Part shown: one piece after another, positions 1-10,625 of the stretch
How positions within the stretch are numbered: the first letter of the stretch is position 1
Layout: each line of letters starts with the position of its first letter
Source of the DNA: Boswellia sacra
Lineage: Eukaryota > Streptophyta > Magnoliopsida > Sapindales > Burseraceae
Assembly: GCA_013180625.2 (NCBI GenBank)
Contig: SNVD02009848.1
Span: forward strand, 1 to 64,000
Reading direction: 5' to 3'
DNA length: 64,000 nucleotides
Notes under the pieces: generated by a model
Databases searched by the model: none
Told to the model about the DNA's origin: nothing
Seen by the model: the letters and a program-made list of their open reading frames with translations, nothing else
Program-made: the position numbers and the translations under genes

Positions 1-2
1 AT

Positions 3-881
3 CTTTGCAATACCCCTGCCACTTTCCAAAGGTGTATGGTAAGTATTTTCTCTGATTATGTTGAGAACATTATTGAGGTATTTATGGATGACTTTAGTGT
101 TTTTGGTGATTCTTCTGATAAATGCCTTGACAACCTTACCCTTATACTTCAAAGATGTATAGAAACTAACCTTGTTCTGAATTGGGAGAAATGTCATTTT
201 ATGGTGGATCAGGGTATAGTTTTGGGACATGTTATTTTTGCTAAGGGTATAGAAGTTGATAAATCCAAGATAGATCTTATATGTTCCTTACCCCTTCCCA
301 CAAGTGTGCGGGATATTCGTTCGTTTCTTGGTCATGCAGGCTTCTATCGTCGATTCATCAAAGATTTCTCGAAGATAGCATTTCCTCTATGCAGATTATT
401 ACAGAATGATGTGGCCTTTGAATTTGATGAGAAATGCAAAGAGGCATTCGAGAAACGGAAGGAACTCTTGACTTCGGCTCCAGTAATCCAATCTCCGAAT
501 TGGAATCATCCATTCGAGATCATGTGCGATGCAAGTGACTACGCTGTGGGTGCCGTTTTGGGTCAAAGAATTGGCAGAGTTCCACATGCCATTTATTACG
601 CATCTCGGACTTTAAATGATGCTCAACTTAATTATTCTACCACTGAGAAAGAGCTGCTAGCGGTTATTTTTGCTTTAGAAAAGTTTCGATCTTATTTGAT
701 TGGTACGAAAGTAACCGTTTATTCTGATCATGCAGCTTTGAGGTACTTGCTCACAAAGAAAGATGCTAAACCAAGGCTTATTAGGTGGATACTCCTTTTA
801 CAGGAGTTTGACTTGGAAATCAAAGACAAGAAGGGAAGTGAAAACTTAGTTGCAGACCATCTCAGTCGCATTGCTCCATGA
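3..881 (+). CDS. Gypsy reverse transcriptase-RNase H, 5'-partial
   Basis: Open from the window edge in the frame of the Met at 36. The entry sequence reads as the end of the RT palm ([11 protein letters not shown]), followed by the active-site box FMDD at about 81-92. The RNase H part follows, with the CDAS motif (first catalytic Asp) near 530 and the TEKELLAV helix (catalytic Glu) near 645. It ends with the ADHLSR motif typical of the RNase H-integrase connection. A stop at 879-881 breaks what would be a continuous pol; integrase continues in another frame. The upstream part of RT is outside the window. Enzymatically it would copy element RNA and degrade the RNA strand of the hybrid. Confidence 0.88.
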   Translation, partial: LCNTPATFQRCMVSIFSDYVENIIEVFMDDFSVFGDSSDKCLDNLTLILQRCIETNLVLNWEKCHFMVDQGIVLGHVIFAKGIEVDKSKIDLICSLPLPTSVRDIRSFLGHAGFYRRFIKDFSKIAFPLCRLLQNDVAFEFDEKCKEAFEKRKELLTSAPVIQSPNWNHPFEIMCDASDYAVGAVLGQRIGRVPHAIYYASRTLNDAQLNYSTTEKELLAVIFALEKFRSYLIGTKVTVYSDHAALRYLLTKKDAKPRLIRWILLLQEFDLEIKDKKGSENLVADHLSRIAP

Positions 882-2259
882 ACGAGGATGTACTGCCATT
901 TTACAAAGAAGTTTTTTCGCGGATTGAACATTGCTGTCATCTACATGTAGCAGCCCCTTGGTATGCGGATATTGTTAATTACTTAGTTACCAAGAAGCTA
1001 CCACATGACTTGACTCGAGCTCAAAGAGACAAGATTAAAAACATTGCCAAATATTACATATTGGATGATCCATACTTATGGAAGCATTGTTCTGATCAAG
1101 TGATAAGAAGGTGTGTTTCTGAATCTGAATTTAATTCAATTTTGACCTTTCTGTCATTCTTATGCATGTGGCGGTCACTTTGGACCAAAAAGAACAGCCC
1201 TGAAAGTTCTTGATTGTGGATTCTACTGGCCATCATTGTTCAAAAATGCATATCTATTTTGCAAAGCTTGTGATCGTTGTCAAAGGACAGGTAATTTAAG
1301 TGCCAAAAATCAAATGCCACAAACCCCTATACTTATTATCGAGATTTTTGATGTGTGGGGTATTGATTTCATGGGTCATTTTCCTTCATCATTTGGTAAT
1401 GTTTACATTATACTTGCTGTGGATTATGTTTCTAAATGGGTAGAAGCAAAAGCTACGAGAACTAATGATTCTAAAGCTGTTGTAGATTTTGTGAAATCTA
1501 ACATTTTTTGCGAGATTTGGAACACCAAGAGCCATGCTTAGCGATAGAGGGACACACTTCTGCAACCGATCATTTGAAGCCTTGCTCAAGAAATACAACA
1601 TCACTCACAAGGTGTCTACTGCTTATCATCCACAAACTAGTGGTCAAGTTGAAGTTTCAAATCGAGAAGTCAAGTCCATTCTCGAGAAGACAGTGAAACC
1701 GAACCGAAAAGATTGGAGCCTACGATTGAATGATGCACTTTGGGCACACCGGACTGCTTACAAGACACCTATTGGTATGTCTCCGTACAGGTTAGTCTAC
1801 GGTAAGCCATGCCACCTTCCAGTGGAGCTCGAACATAAATTATGGTGGGCAGTAAAGCTTTGTAACATGGAGATGGATGCTGCTGGAGAACAAAGGAAGC
1901 TTCAACTGCAAGAATTGGAAGAACTTAGAAATGATGCCTATGAGAATTCCAGAATTTACAAGGAGAGTAATAAGGCATTTCATGATAAAATGATCTCCAG
2001 GAAGAATTTTGAAGTGGGACAGAAAGTTCTTTTATTTCATTCTCGCCTCATGTTATTTCCAGGTAAATTACGATCTCGATGGGTTGGACCTTTTGTTATT
2101 ACTAATGTTTTTCCTCATGGTGCAGTGGAAATCAAGAGCTTAAAAACGGACAAAGTATTCAAGGTGAATGGGCACAGGTTAAAGCCTTACTATGAGAATT
2201 CAGTGATGCAGGACATCGATGAGGTACCTCTCTACGAGCCAACTTATCTTGATGGGTGA
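878..2259 (+). pseudogene. Gypsy integrase, frameshifted
   Basis: Integrase read in three successive frames: about 878-1140, about 1140-1541 and 1534-2259. The N-terminal zinc-binding Cys pair (CKACDRC) lies near 1260-1285. The core shows catalytic Asp in GIDFMG (near 1363), Asp in LSDRGTHF (near 1540) and Glu in the GQVEVSN segment (near 1645). The C-terminal part contains the GQKVLLF and GPF/V stretch that marks the SH3-like region. At least two frameshifts separate the pieces, one near 1140 and one near 1510, so no full protein can be made. The order after RNase H places this firmly in Ty3/gypsy. Confidence 0.85.
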
Positions 2260-2300
2260 GGATAGATAACGTCAGGCTGAGGACGTTAAACCAAGCGCTT

Positions 2301-2318
2301 ATTGGGAGGCAACCCAAT
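2301..2318 (+). other. Hairpin just after pol
   Basis: ATTGGG and CCCAAT flank a six-base loop, about 40 bases after the integrase stop. The surrounding sequence (from about 2260 to 2318) is nearly identical at 53558-53608 in element C. It is a recurrent feature downstream of pol in both copies; function is not known to me. Confidence 0.6.
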
Positions 2319-2705
2319 GTTTTTGAAATAAAATAAAAAGAGACAAAGAAAAGAAGGTAGTATTGATCAATTTTTGTGTTTCGAGGAGATTCCTCTCATG
2401 GTCTATTATAATTGATCAGGTTTTATCTCTCTTTGTCATTTGTCTCATTTGCTTTGTTGTTTGTTTTTGACTTTCATTTGCTCTTGTGTTTTTATTTCTT
2501 TTATGTGTCTCTATTTTCTTTTATTTTCTTTTCTTTTCTTGTGTTTAATTTGATTATTCCGTGCTTCGAGTTCAGTTGTGCAACAGCTTGAGGAAACATT
2601 CAAACGGGAGTTGAAGCCATTGTTCGAAGGTTTGAAACGTGCATATCTGTGAGAAGAACAAACTCAATCGCATTATCGGTAATATCTCTCCTTTTCTTCT
2701 CTTCA
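2319..2705 (+). other. Noncoding spacer between pol and CRP
   Basis: T-rich leader-like sequence with no supported gene. It is closely matched by 53609-54015 in element C. It may carry splice or leader signals for the downstream accessory genes, but I cannot identify them. Confidence 0.5.
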
Positions 2706-3262
2706 ATGGATGCTGATATCTTTCTCTCGAACCTTCGTAAATCTTTCCCTTCACTTCCTCAAAATGCTGTGTTTAAAATTTATAAAGTACGGATGACTAG
2801 ACTTTGGGCATTGATGCTCCTAAATGTGCCTGTTGATATCCGATGGCTTATCGAAGCCAAGGTGAGATTGTTCGGTGAGCCGGACATTAATCTCGCAAAA
2901 TACCTGCCTGGTCTAGGAAAGAGCTACTACGCCAAGAGGCGAAGAGCGAAAAGGTTACAAGTATGTAATAAATGTGCTAGATGGAATTGTAACCAGACTT
3001 GTCGTTCATTAGGTTTTGCATCCAGGAATAGAGAAGATAAACTTTCATTTATTAAGAATGGTTTGAGTAATGAGTCGTTGGATAATGTTTTGTTTTAACT
3101 CTCGAGTCACATTCTTGTGGACTTGTTCAGCGTGAATTGCTTAATCTATGGACACAATTTTGTGATGAATTGCAATTTTATAGTCTAGGGAATCTGACTA
3201 AAAACGACCCTGTTTGCCAGTTTATAAGAAAACTGGATGGGAAGCAAATCCCCGACTCATAG
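2706..3262 (+). pseudogene. Virus-like basic Cys-rich protein (CRP), element A copy
   Basis: Starts at a Met-Asp-Ala codon run equivalent to the intact copy at 37710. It keeps the Leu-Pro-Gln-Asn segment, a basic patch (SYYAKRRRAKR) and the Cys cluster CNKCARWNCNQTC, which reads C-x2-C-x4-C-x3-C. A small insertion in a T run near 3092-3096 ends the frame at 3098; the C-terminal coding sequence continues in another frame to 3262. The layout (basic patch directly followed by a zinc-type Cys cluster in a small protein) resembles carlavirus nucleic-acid-binding proteins; this family assignment is my inference. It follows pol and precedes LOG, as in B and C. Confidence 0.65.
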
Positions 3263-3325
3263 AAGGCGTTTCAGCCGTTACTGGACGTAAAACCAGAGGA
3301 AGATGTGAGCCACAATCACAACTAC
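3188..3325 (+). promoter_or_regulatory. Conserved putative RNA element, copy A
   Basis: This 138-base stretch straddles the CRP stop and the spacer beyond it. By eye it differs from 38184-38321 (element B) at about 10 positions, and it is also found at 54494-54630 and 21269-21406. It contains a hairpin, CCAGTTT at 3217-3223 pairing with AAACTGG at 3230-3236, and a shorter CTGG/CCAG pair at 3281-3296. It stays conserved past the stop codon, which argues for a role at the RNA or DNA level. The type of element is unknown. Confidence 0.6.
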
Positions 3326-3486
3326 TTGTATATTTGAATGTGTGTTGTTGTTGTAGAATTTTTTTTCTTGTTTCGTTTGATCTGATTATCAATGTTGTTT
3401 TTGTGTTGTTGTTGTTTGTTGATTTTGTTTGTTTTAATTTCAAGTTTTCTTTTGACAAACCATATGACTACCCTATGCCATAAGTA

Positions 3487-3600
3487 CACGTGGGAGACAA
3501 GTGTGGGGGGTTTTGTCAACCCCCGCCGAAAGTGTATCTCCATTTTCCATGCTTCACGTGGGAGGCAAGTGTGTAGGTTTTGTCAAACCTCGCCGAAAGC
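3487..3600 (+). repeat. Tandem G-box/hairpin units between CRP and LOG
   Basis: Two copies of a unit of about 68 bases. Each starts with CACGTG (3487, 3555), then holds an inverted repeat: GGGGGTT/AACCCCC at 3506-3524 and AGGTTT/AAACCT at 3575-3590. Each ends in GCCGAAAG. A third, degraded unit ends near 3660. The stems differ in sequence but keep pairing. Element C has three units at 54795-54968. Confidence 0.65.
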
Positions 3601-3698
3601 ATATCTCATTTTTTCAAATCTTGGGGCGATAAATCTGCATCGAGCAACCCCCACCGAAAGTATGTCCCCATGTGTCAAAATTGGAGAGTTTTATGGGT

Positions 3699-3708
3699 GT
3701 ATATATAC
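3699..3708 (+). promoter_or_regulatory. TATA-like box upstream of LOG (A)
   Basis: TATATATAC about 100 bases before the LOG start codon, downstream of the two CACGTG (G-box) units. The same arrangement is present in element C near 55070-55079. This would allow transcription of LOG apart from the LTR; it is a sequence-based suggestion only. Confidence 0.35.
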
Positions 3709-3804
3709 ATTCTGCATATTTTCATATGTCATTCCATAACCTGTTTTGCAATTGAAAAGCATAATATCTAACGTGTCTTACACAAGATTAGAGCACTTGT
3801 AGAA

Positions 3805-4455
3805 ATGGAGAAAACACCAATTCGGCGATTCCGTAATATATGCGTATTTTGCGGATCGCAATTGGTAAAGATGGAGAGTTTACCACAGCAGCTCTTGATC
3901 TCGGTAGGACATTAGCTGCGAGGGGTATTAATTTGATTTATGGAGGGGGTAGTCTTGGGTTAATGGGGTGTGTGTCAACAACTGCATCCCTAGGAGGGAG
4001 CAAAGTTCTCGGCATTATCCCTAAACCATTAGCTGTACGAGATATCGTAGGCAAAACAATCGGGGAAGAGTTACAGGTCTCTAGTATGCATGAGCGTATT
4101 GCACATATGGTTGTTAAGTCCGATGCATTTATAGCTTTTCCTGGTGGTTATGGTACATTAGAGGATATATTTCAAATCACCTCTTGGGCACAGTTAAACA
4201 TCCATCGGAAACCCATTGGTTTGTTAAATGTTAATAATTTTTTTGATGGTTTGTTGTCCTTTCTTGATCAAGCTGTAGAAAAAAAATTTCATCTCACCGT
4301 CAGCAAGGCAAATGCTGGTTACAGCTTCAACTGCAGGAGAGTTAATTGACAAACTACAAGATTTCGTCTATTCACCTGATCCAACAATGGCTCGGATAAA
4401 TTGGTTTGGAGAAGGCAACAAAAGGCGTCAACTGGATTTAACCCTCCATCTGTAA
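3805..4455 (+). pseudogene. LOG-like cytokinin riboside 5'-monophosphate phosphoribohydrolase, element A copy
   Basis: LOG enzymes release free cytokinin bases from cytokinin nucleotides in the cytosol. This copy shows FCGSQ at the start, GGGSLGLMG, MHERIAHM and PGGYGTLED, all LOG-family landmarks. A one-base loss near 3862 puts the first 19 or so codons out of frame with the rest, and an extra A in the run near 4279-4286 shifts the last quarter, so it is broken. The C-terminal coding (INWFGEGNKRRQLDLTLHL when read in the correct frame) is recognisable up to 4455. The Lys that usually follows Arg in the MHxRK motif is Ile. It sits downstream of CRP inside the same retroelement. Confidence 0.85.
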
Positions 4456-6434
4456 TCTCTATTTGCTGGTTTGTTTCGTTTTTGTTTGCTTTCTTTTTAG
4501 TGTGTTTATTTGAGATTTTTCATGTCATTTATTTTGAGTTTTTTTCAGATTATTTCTTTCGTCCCAGGTAATATTTTCTAATCTCTGTTTTTAGAGTGGT
4601 GGCTTAAAAAGTTCAAGTTCTCTTGAAACGCATTCTGGATCTCTTCAATCCATAATAGCTGAATAAGGAGGCTAACTTCTAAACTTTGTAGACCCATTCT
4701 AACTAACTTGTTTTTGTTTGCTGACTTGTTGAACTTTTTTATTTTATGAGTGAGTTTAGTTTTGCGTAATTTAGAGTTGTTATGTGTTTTTATCTTTATC
4801 AGTTTTGATTTTAAAAAAAAACAATTGTGGAAAAACCTGAGAATGGCAGAATATGGGGTTTCTTTAACCCTTGAAACGCATTCTCTCTAAATAAATCTGT
4901 AGTTTTTTTATTTCATGTTATTTGAAGTGTCTTGTTTCTTGTTTTGTTCTTTCATAATAAAGGTATATAGGCTGTAAACCTTAAGTCTGCGGGATACTGG
5001 TCCTAAGGATTGTTGAAATATACAATCTTGACTCAGGTGTAACAACGCGACGTACCTCTTTTCTTGCATTTTGTGGGTCGATGATAAGATAATGATTGAA
5101 TTAAGAATAACTCTTGGAAAATGATAAATGATGCATGGATCTGTGTGCTTGAAATGTTTATTGGTTTTTGCTTTACTTTTGATTCCTTGCGCAACATTGA
5201 GCACTGAGCTATTATCACTGAGTTATTTGTTCACTTAGAGAAAGTTTATGTAATTTAAGTGTTTCTCCAGATTCAATGAATTCTAGAACTTGTTTGATGG
5301 TCACTCGAGGCGAAATCCTAGACTGTGCAACATTAGGGAAATGATTTAGGCCATCTTTGGATCGTTTGAGCCTTAAAAGCCAACCTTGACTAAAATTGAT
5401 CCCTAGTTACCCCTTTGAGCCTCTGTAAACCTTTTCCTTTGTTAACTCACTAAAAAATTTCCTAATCTCAATTGAATTTGTTCCAAACAGTTTATCCCTT
5501 ACCTATGAGCATGTAAATCATTCGCAATTACATTTTGAGCTATGTTCTGGTTTTGGGAAGTTAGAGGAGGTTGGATTATGCCATGAGTAATGCAAGTGAG
5601 TTTTATTATGTTTGTTAAAAAAAAAAAAAAAGAAAGAGAAAAAAAAATCTGTACTTATCTTCCACGTACTTAAACATTGAGGACAATGTATTGTTTAAGT
5701 GTGGGGGAGTGGAATTGCAGTTAAAAAAAAGAAAAAAAAAGAAAAAAAGAGTTCTATACCCTTGGGCGTTCTTAAAAAGAATGAAACAACAAAGTGTGGG
5801 GGTGTAGTTTCTTTTGCTTTCTACAAAAAAAAAACAAAAAAAAGAAAAAAAAAGAGAGTTCGAGTGTTCTGAATAAGTTTGGGAGAGTCATTTGGTGAAT
5901 AAGAATGAATTTTTTATGTCATGGGCTTGAGCTCCACATAATATTGAATGATTTTATGTGTTTGTGGGTGATTGGAGCCTAATTATTATCCTTTATCGTA
6001 CCTTCACCCAAGCCAAACTTTACAAGCTTAATAAAGTCCTACTTGATCCTTGGTGTTGTGCATGTCTACATTAGTGGAGAGTGACTTGAAAAGCAGGCCT
6101 ATGGAGTTCATTTATACACACATCTTCAATATTAAATATGATTCATTTTTATGCATAAACTCATCCGGGTTACAAGTGATTAGGTGAGAATGGCTCTACA
6201 CACACACACTTGAGGAATTGAAGTGAAGCGAAACTAATCCTTGAGATGAAATTCTTGATCAAGTGCATTATTTTGAAGTTTTCCTTGGGTTATAATTAAG
6301 TACAATCTTTGAGGCCTATTTGCAAGTTGAAGCATTTGTGTGTTTTAATTTTTCTTTGATTCTGTTTCGGTTTAGTTTTGTTTCGTATCATTTTAGTTGC
6401 TCGAGGACTAGCAAAGTCTAAGTGTGGGGGAATT
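4456..6434 (+). other. Long 3' noncoding tract of element A
   Basis: No gene is supported. It includes two copies of the motif CTTGAAACGCATTCT (near 4624 and 4867), A-rich tracts near 5620, 5725 and 5828, a hairpin ACATTG/CAATGT at 5674-5689, and three AGTGTGGGGG polypurine-like tracts (near 5698, 5793 and 6421). The last one directly abuts the LTR. The tract aligns throughout with 55836-57810 of element C. Confidence 0.7.
6419..6434 (+). other. Polypurine tract of element A
   Basis: The sequence AAGTGTGGGGGAATT directly precedes the LTR's TG start, the expected position for the primer of plus-strand DNA synthesis. An identical tract precedes the 3' LTR of element C. Confidence 0.75.
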
Positions 6435-7856
6435 TGATAGGTGTCTATTTATGTATTACTTTTATATCAATTCGTCCATGTTTCTTTGCTATATTCCTTG
6501 GTATTTTTATGTTTTTGTGTGGTTTTGATGTTTGTAGGAGTTTTGGAGCAACTTGCACAAAAATGGAGTAAAACCCTTCATTTTCACCTCTGCTAGTCAG
6601 TGATCTTCTCGGATTTAATTGTATTGATATACAATGAACCCGATGACATATTATATACCGTTGGAAAGCTCTCGAAGTCTATTTTCTGGAGAAATTTACG
6701 GTTTATAAATCCATTCAGTGTACCAAAGTTGTAATCAAAACAGTGTGAGAAGTGTAGAAATGTAATTCCACAATCACTGTAGCATGTATAATACGGGGCA
6801 CTGTAGCAAGTTACTGTAGCAGAGTATTTAAACACATTTTAGGGTTTTATTTTCATAACTTGAAGAGGGGGAAAACGTGGGAGGAGGCTGCATTTCTGGA
6901 TTTCTATCATCCCTTGGAGTTCTTGAAGGAGAAAGAAGATTTTGAAAGAGGAGGAACTACAATTCCAAGAAGATTCATCTACAAAGAAGATTTTCAAAGA
7001 ATTTGCTAAGTTCTTTCTTTCCTTTTCAATTCTGGAATTTCTCTGTATTGTATTTGTTATTCTGATTGAATATGTGTAACTAAATCTGAATTGGTTGAGG
7101 GTGATTTCAAAGCCCTTGATATGGATTTTGTGAGTTGATTGTGTAAGAAATTGTTATCCAATTCTCTAATTGAAGTTGCTTGTATTTTCCCATATCTAAT
7201 GCTTATGATTGCTTACTGATTGTATTTGGAATGGCCAACTGAATATAATCTGTTGTTGTCTATTGCTAGATTAGAAATCTTGATCCGTAATTGTCATGAA
7301 TTTCCAATCATTAGTAGCAAAATTGTGATCAGAGATTGCAATTGGAAAATACAACCTAGGTTAAATAATCCGAACTTGTGTGATTATTGCTTAGATCAAC
7401 CTATCTTTCTCATCGTAATGCTTCTATTGAATTAAACTTAGAGAGCTTGTTCTAGGTTGTTTAATGGATAGAGATTAAATAAAGAGCTTGTTTTATTTAA
7501 CAACAAAGTAAGGAAAGATTGGGATAACAGAGCTTGTTGTTTATCTACGGTTGATAACTTCAATGCTGTAATTGGATTACAATTCTATGTTAATTCACAA
7601 ATTCATATCTTGTGGCAGAGAAAGATCCCTTAACCAGTGTCTCTCATTGATCTTTCATTCAAATTAACTTCTGTTTTGTTATTCTTAATTTGCATTCTTA
7701 TTTCATTTAGTAAATCATTCAACAAAAATCCCCCCCATTTAGTTTATTGTTGCTGGAAATAACAAATTCAATTAGAATCAATCCTCGTGGGAAGGATACT
7801 TACTTATCACTTTATTACTTGTGCGACTAGTATACTTGCTAGTTTCGAACGCATCA
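6435..7856 (+). repeat. 3' LTR of element A (1,422 bp)
   Basis: Starts TGATAGGTG and ends GAACGCATCA. It aligns along its length with the LTRs of element C at 50005-51435 and 57811-59218. A TATTTAAA box lies at 6825-6832, just after three ACTGTAGCA motifs (near 6784, 6800 and 6813). It ends with the phrase CCTCGTGGGAA near the 3' border that recurs in gypsy LTRs of this window. Confidence 0.9.
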
Positions 7857-7862
7857 ATAAGT

Positions 7863-9436
7863 TGAGGTGTCGTATCCACAAGGAGGCTTTCGACAAAAGA
7901 GGTTAGTAAACAAAAATATTAAAAAGATAATAAAGATGTAAAATTTAACTTTGAAGTGATTGGTTCTAAAGATATTACAATATTTAATAATTAGAAACAA
8001 TCAATGGTAATTAAGAGGTAAGGCATCGAGAATCATTTGTATGTTTTGTAAATCTAATCCCCACTTTGATTCAACAATTATAACTCAATTGAAAGTTTCA
8101 CATCCCAAACAATCAATCGGAAAATATGTATAGTATAGCACAATTAATAAACACATGTATTTGATATGTATAAACTCTTTACAAGTAATATTTATCAACA
8201 ACATTCATCCTTACAAGTTATCCAAGAGCGACAATATATCACATGACAATATTGCAGTAAAAAATTAACTCATAAAACGAAACTACCAGTAATAATTATA
8301 ATTCAACATGAATCACATAAAGAAAGCATGACTGAATTTATATGAAATTGAGAAGTATAGTTTCTGGATTTAAAAAGAAATCACAAGATGAGAAAGAGTT
8401 TAAAACATAACAAACATACATACTTTATAGCCCTTGAGGAAGAATCAAAGTGGAGAAATAGATAAACTACACATACAAGTTCATCTCTAACCTTACCAAG
8501 AGTTCTAGCCTAACCTACAATTCATTCCCATCATTTCTAAAGAGAAATACAAGAGATAATTGTAATATACAATGATATAATGAAATTCTCAGCCCTCTCA
8601 TTCAACTCCTCAAGTTGTCCTTATATAGGTGATGAAATGGAACTATTATACCAAACTTTCCACCAATTCTTCCACATTTTTGTCTACCAAACTTTTCATC
8701 AATTTGCAGCACGTTTTTGACTTCCAAATTGATTGAATTGAGCTTTGTGATAAACATGAAAGTTGTATTATTTTGTCTCAGCTTTCCATAGTCACTAGAT
8801 TCATGCAATTTGGACAAGTATTCTCTGAGATATGGTCCAAATACCAAACATTGGTCAACTTTCCACCAATCCTTCCACATTTTCGACCACCAAACATTCC
8901 ACCAACTTGTAGCAGATTTTTGACCACCAAACCGATCGAATTGAGCTTTGTGGTAAAAGTGAAAGTTGTAGCATTTTGTCTTATATTTCCATGGCCACTG
9001 GATTCAAGCAATTTGGACAAGTATTCGCTGAGATATGGCCCAAATACCAGACATGGGTTGGGCTAAGCAACAACTACAATTTGGTTTTCTTGTGTCTCAA
9101 TTTCGGCCCATCAAATGTTGGATTTGGGCTTTTGATTGTTCTTCAACTTTGTGTAAGATTGAGTCATGTTGCTCCAGATTTAAGAATCTCTTCATTTTGA
9201 TCCATAGATTGAGAGTTATGTCCATTTTATAATCCTGCAAAATGATTTCCATTAGTCACAATTTAGGGACAACACTTTATTTCAAGATAAAGATTAAAGA
9301 AAATGCAAAAGAAATGAAACAAATATAAAAGAGGCATAAGCAAAATAATTATGCTAAAATATCATAAAAGTTTTATAATATTGACCAATTAACATTAATT
9401 ATTTATGCTTAACAGTGCACTTTCATGCGTTTATCA
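7863..9436 (-). repeat. LTR of another retroelement, minus strand
   Basis: Read on the minus strand it starts TGATAAACGC at 9436 and ends with a CA dinucleotide at 7863, with the GTCGTATCCACAAGG phrase near that end, similar in place to the CCTCGTGGGAA region of the gypsy LTRs. Copia-1 stops abruptly at 9437, so this LTR probably inserted into it. Six bases (7857-7862) separate it from element A, so its body is either displaced or lost. No protein gene is present. The family is not identified. Confidence 0.55.
8652..9060. repeat. Diverged tandem duplication of about 205 bp within the LTR
   Basis: The sequence from about 8652 (ACTTTCCACCAAT...) is repeated from about 8856, both units running through TGGACAAGTATTC and GAGATATGG. 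The two units differ at many positions, so the duplication is old. Confidence 0.6.
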
Positions 9437-10620
9437 AGGCTTCTGTTCAATACCAAAATCACTCAACATTTGCTTCATCCATAACAGTTGCGTACAACAA
9501 CTCCCTGCTGCTATGTATTCAGCTTCAACTGTAAACAAGGAAATTGAATTCTGCTTTTTGTTGTGCCATGAAACCAAGTTAATACCAAGATAAAAACAAC
9601 CTCCAAAGTACTTTTTCTATCATCTGCATTTTCTGCCCAATCTACATCACTGAACCTTCAAGACAATCATTTGTATCTTTAGAAAACCATATTCCATACT
9701 CATATATTCCATGAACATACCTGATGATTCTCTTGACTACTGCAAGATGAGATTCTTTCGGATTTGCTTGAAACATTGCACAAAGTCCTACACTAAAGCT
9801 CAAATCTGGTATGCTTGCTGTGAGGTATAAGCTACCGATAATGCTTCTGTATAAGCTTGTATCAACTTCTTTTCCTGTATTATCTTTTGAAAGTTTTAGA
9901 TCAGTACTGATAAGAGTTTTCATTGGTTTTGAATTTTCAAGTCCAAATTTCTTCAAAAGGTTTTTAGCATATTTTGATTAAGATATAAATATCCCATCAT
10001 TCATTTGCTTAACCTGTAATCCAAGAAAGAAATTTAATTCTCCTACCATGCTCATCTCAAACTCTTCCTGCATCAACTTAACAAACTCATTAATTTTGTT
10101 TTTGTTAGTTGATCTGAAAATAATGTCATCAACATATATTTGAGCAACAATAAAATAGTTAGATGCATGTTTGATGAATAAGGTCTTATTATTGCTGCCT
10201 CTTTTATAGCCTCTGTTGATCAAAAAATTTGTCAACCTTTCATACCAAGCTCTAGGAGCTTGTTTCAAATCATACAAAGCTTTGTGCAATTTGTACACAA
10301 AATCAGGATGTTTAGGGTCCTCAAAACTCTTAGGTTGTTTAACAAAGACTTCTTCATTGAGATAGCCATTTAAAAATGCGGTTTTAACATCCATTTGGTA
10401 CAACTTAAAATCAAGCAAACAAGCAATTGCAAGTAGTAATCTGATTGACTCAAGTCTAGCTACTGGTGCAAAGGTCTCATCAAAATCAATGCCTTCAACT
10501 TGTGTGTAATTTTGTGCAACTAGTCTAGCTTTATTTCTTACTACTTGACCACTTTTATCAGTCTGTTTTTTGAATATCCATTTAGTTTCAATGACATTTG
10601 TACTTTTTGGCCTAGGAACT
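9437..10620 (-). pseudogene. Copia reverse transcriptase and partial RNase H (copia-1)
   Basis: RT begins after integrase with a Lys-rich-less segment matching copia RT, includes [13 protein letters not shown] and the active site YVDD (near 10130), and passes into IIGSLLYLTAS-like and RIIRYVHG motifs (near 9720-9850). In-frame stops or shifts occur near 10420, near 9975 (Gln to stop in the SQSKY-type segment) and near 9641. The RNase H is cut at 9437. Confidence 0.82.
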
Positions 10621-10625
10621 AATTC

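Larger units (their letters stand above)
1..7856 (+). mobile_element. Ty3/gypsy Athila-like element A, 3' part
   Basis: The window opens inside reverse transcriptase of a gypsy element and runs through RNase H, integrase, two accessory genes (Cys-rich protein, LOG-like), a long noncoding tract, a polypurine tract and the 3' LTR. Gene order RT-RNase H-integrase is that of Ty3/gypsy, and the FMDD box and downstream motifs fit the Athila/Tat group. The 5' LTR, gag and protease lie outside the window, so the target duplication cannot be checked. Integrase, CRP and LOG all carry frameshifts, so this copy is dead. It is closely related to element C at 50005-59218. Confidence 0.9.

Noticed and set aside
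2649..2705. Upstream Met as start of CRP in element A
   Set aside because: The extension is not shared in B; the Met-Asp-Ala start is common to all three copies.
6593..6835. Small minus-strand ORF in the A LTR
   Set aside because: Shadow ORF inside a noncoding LTR; not conserved as coding in the C LTRs.
8602..9232. Overlapping ORFs on both strands of about 60-97 codons
   Set aside because: They arise from the tandem duplication in an LTR and lack any known domain.
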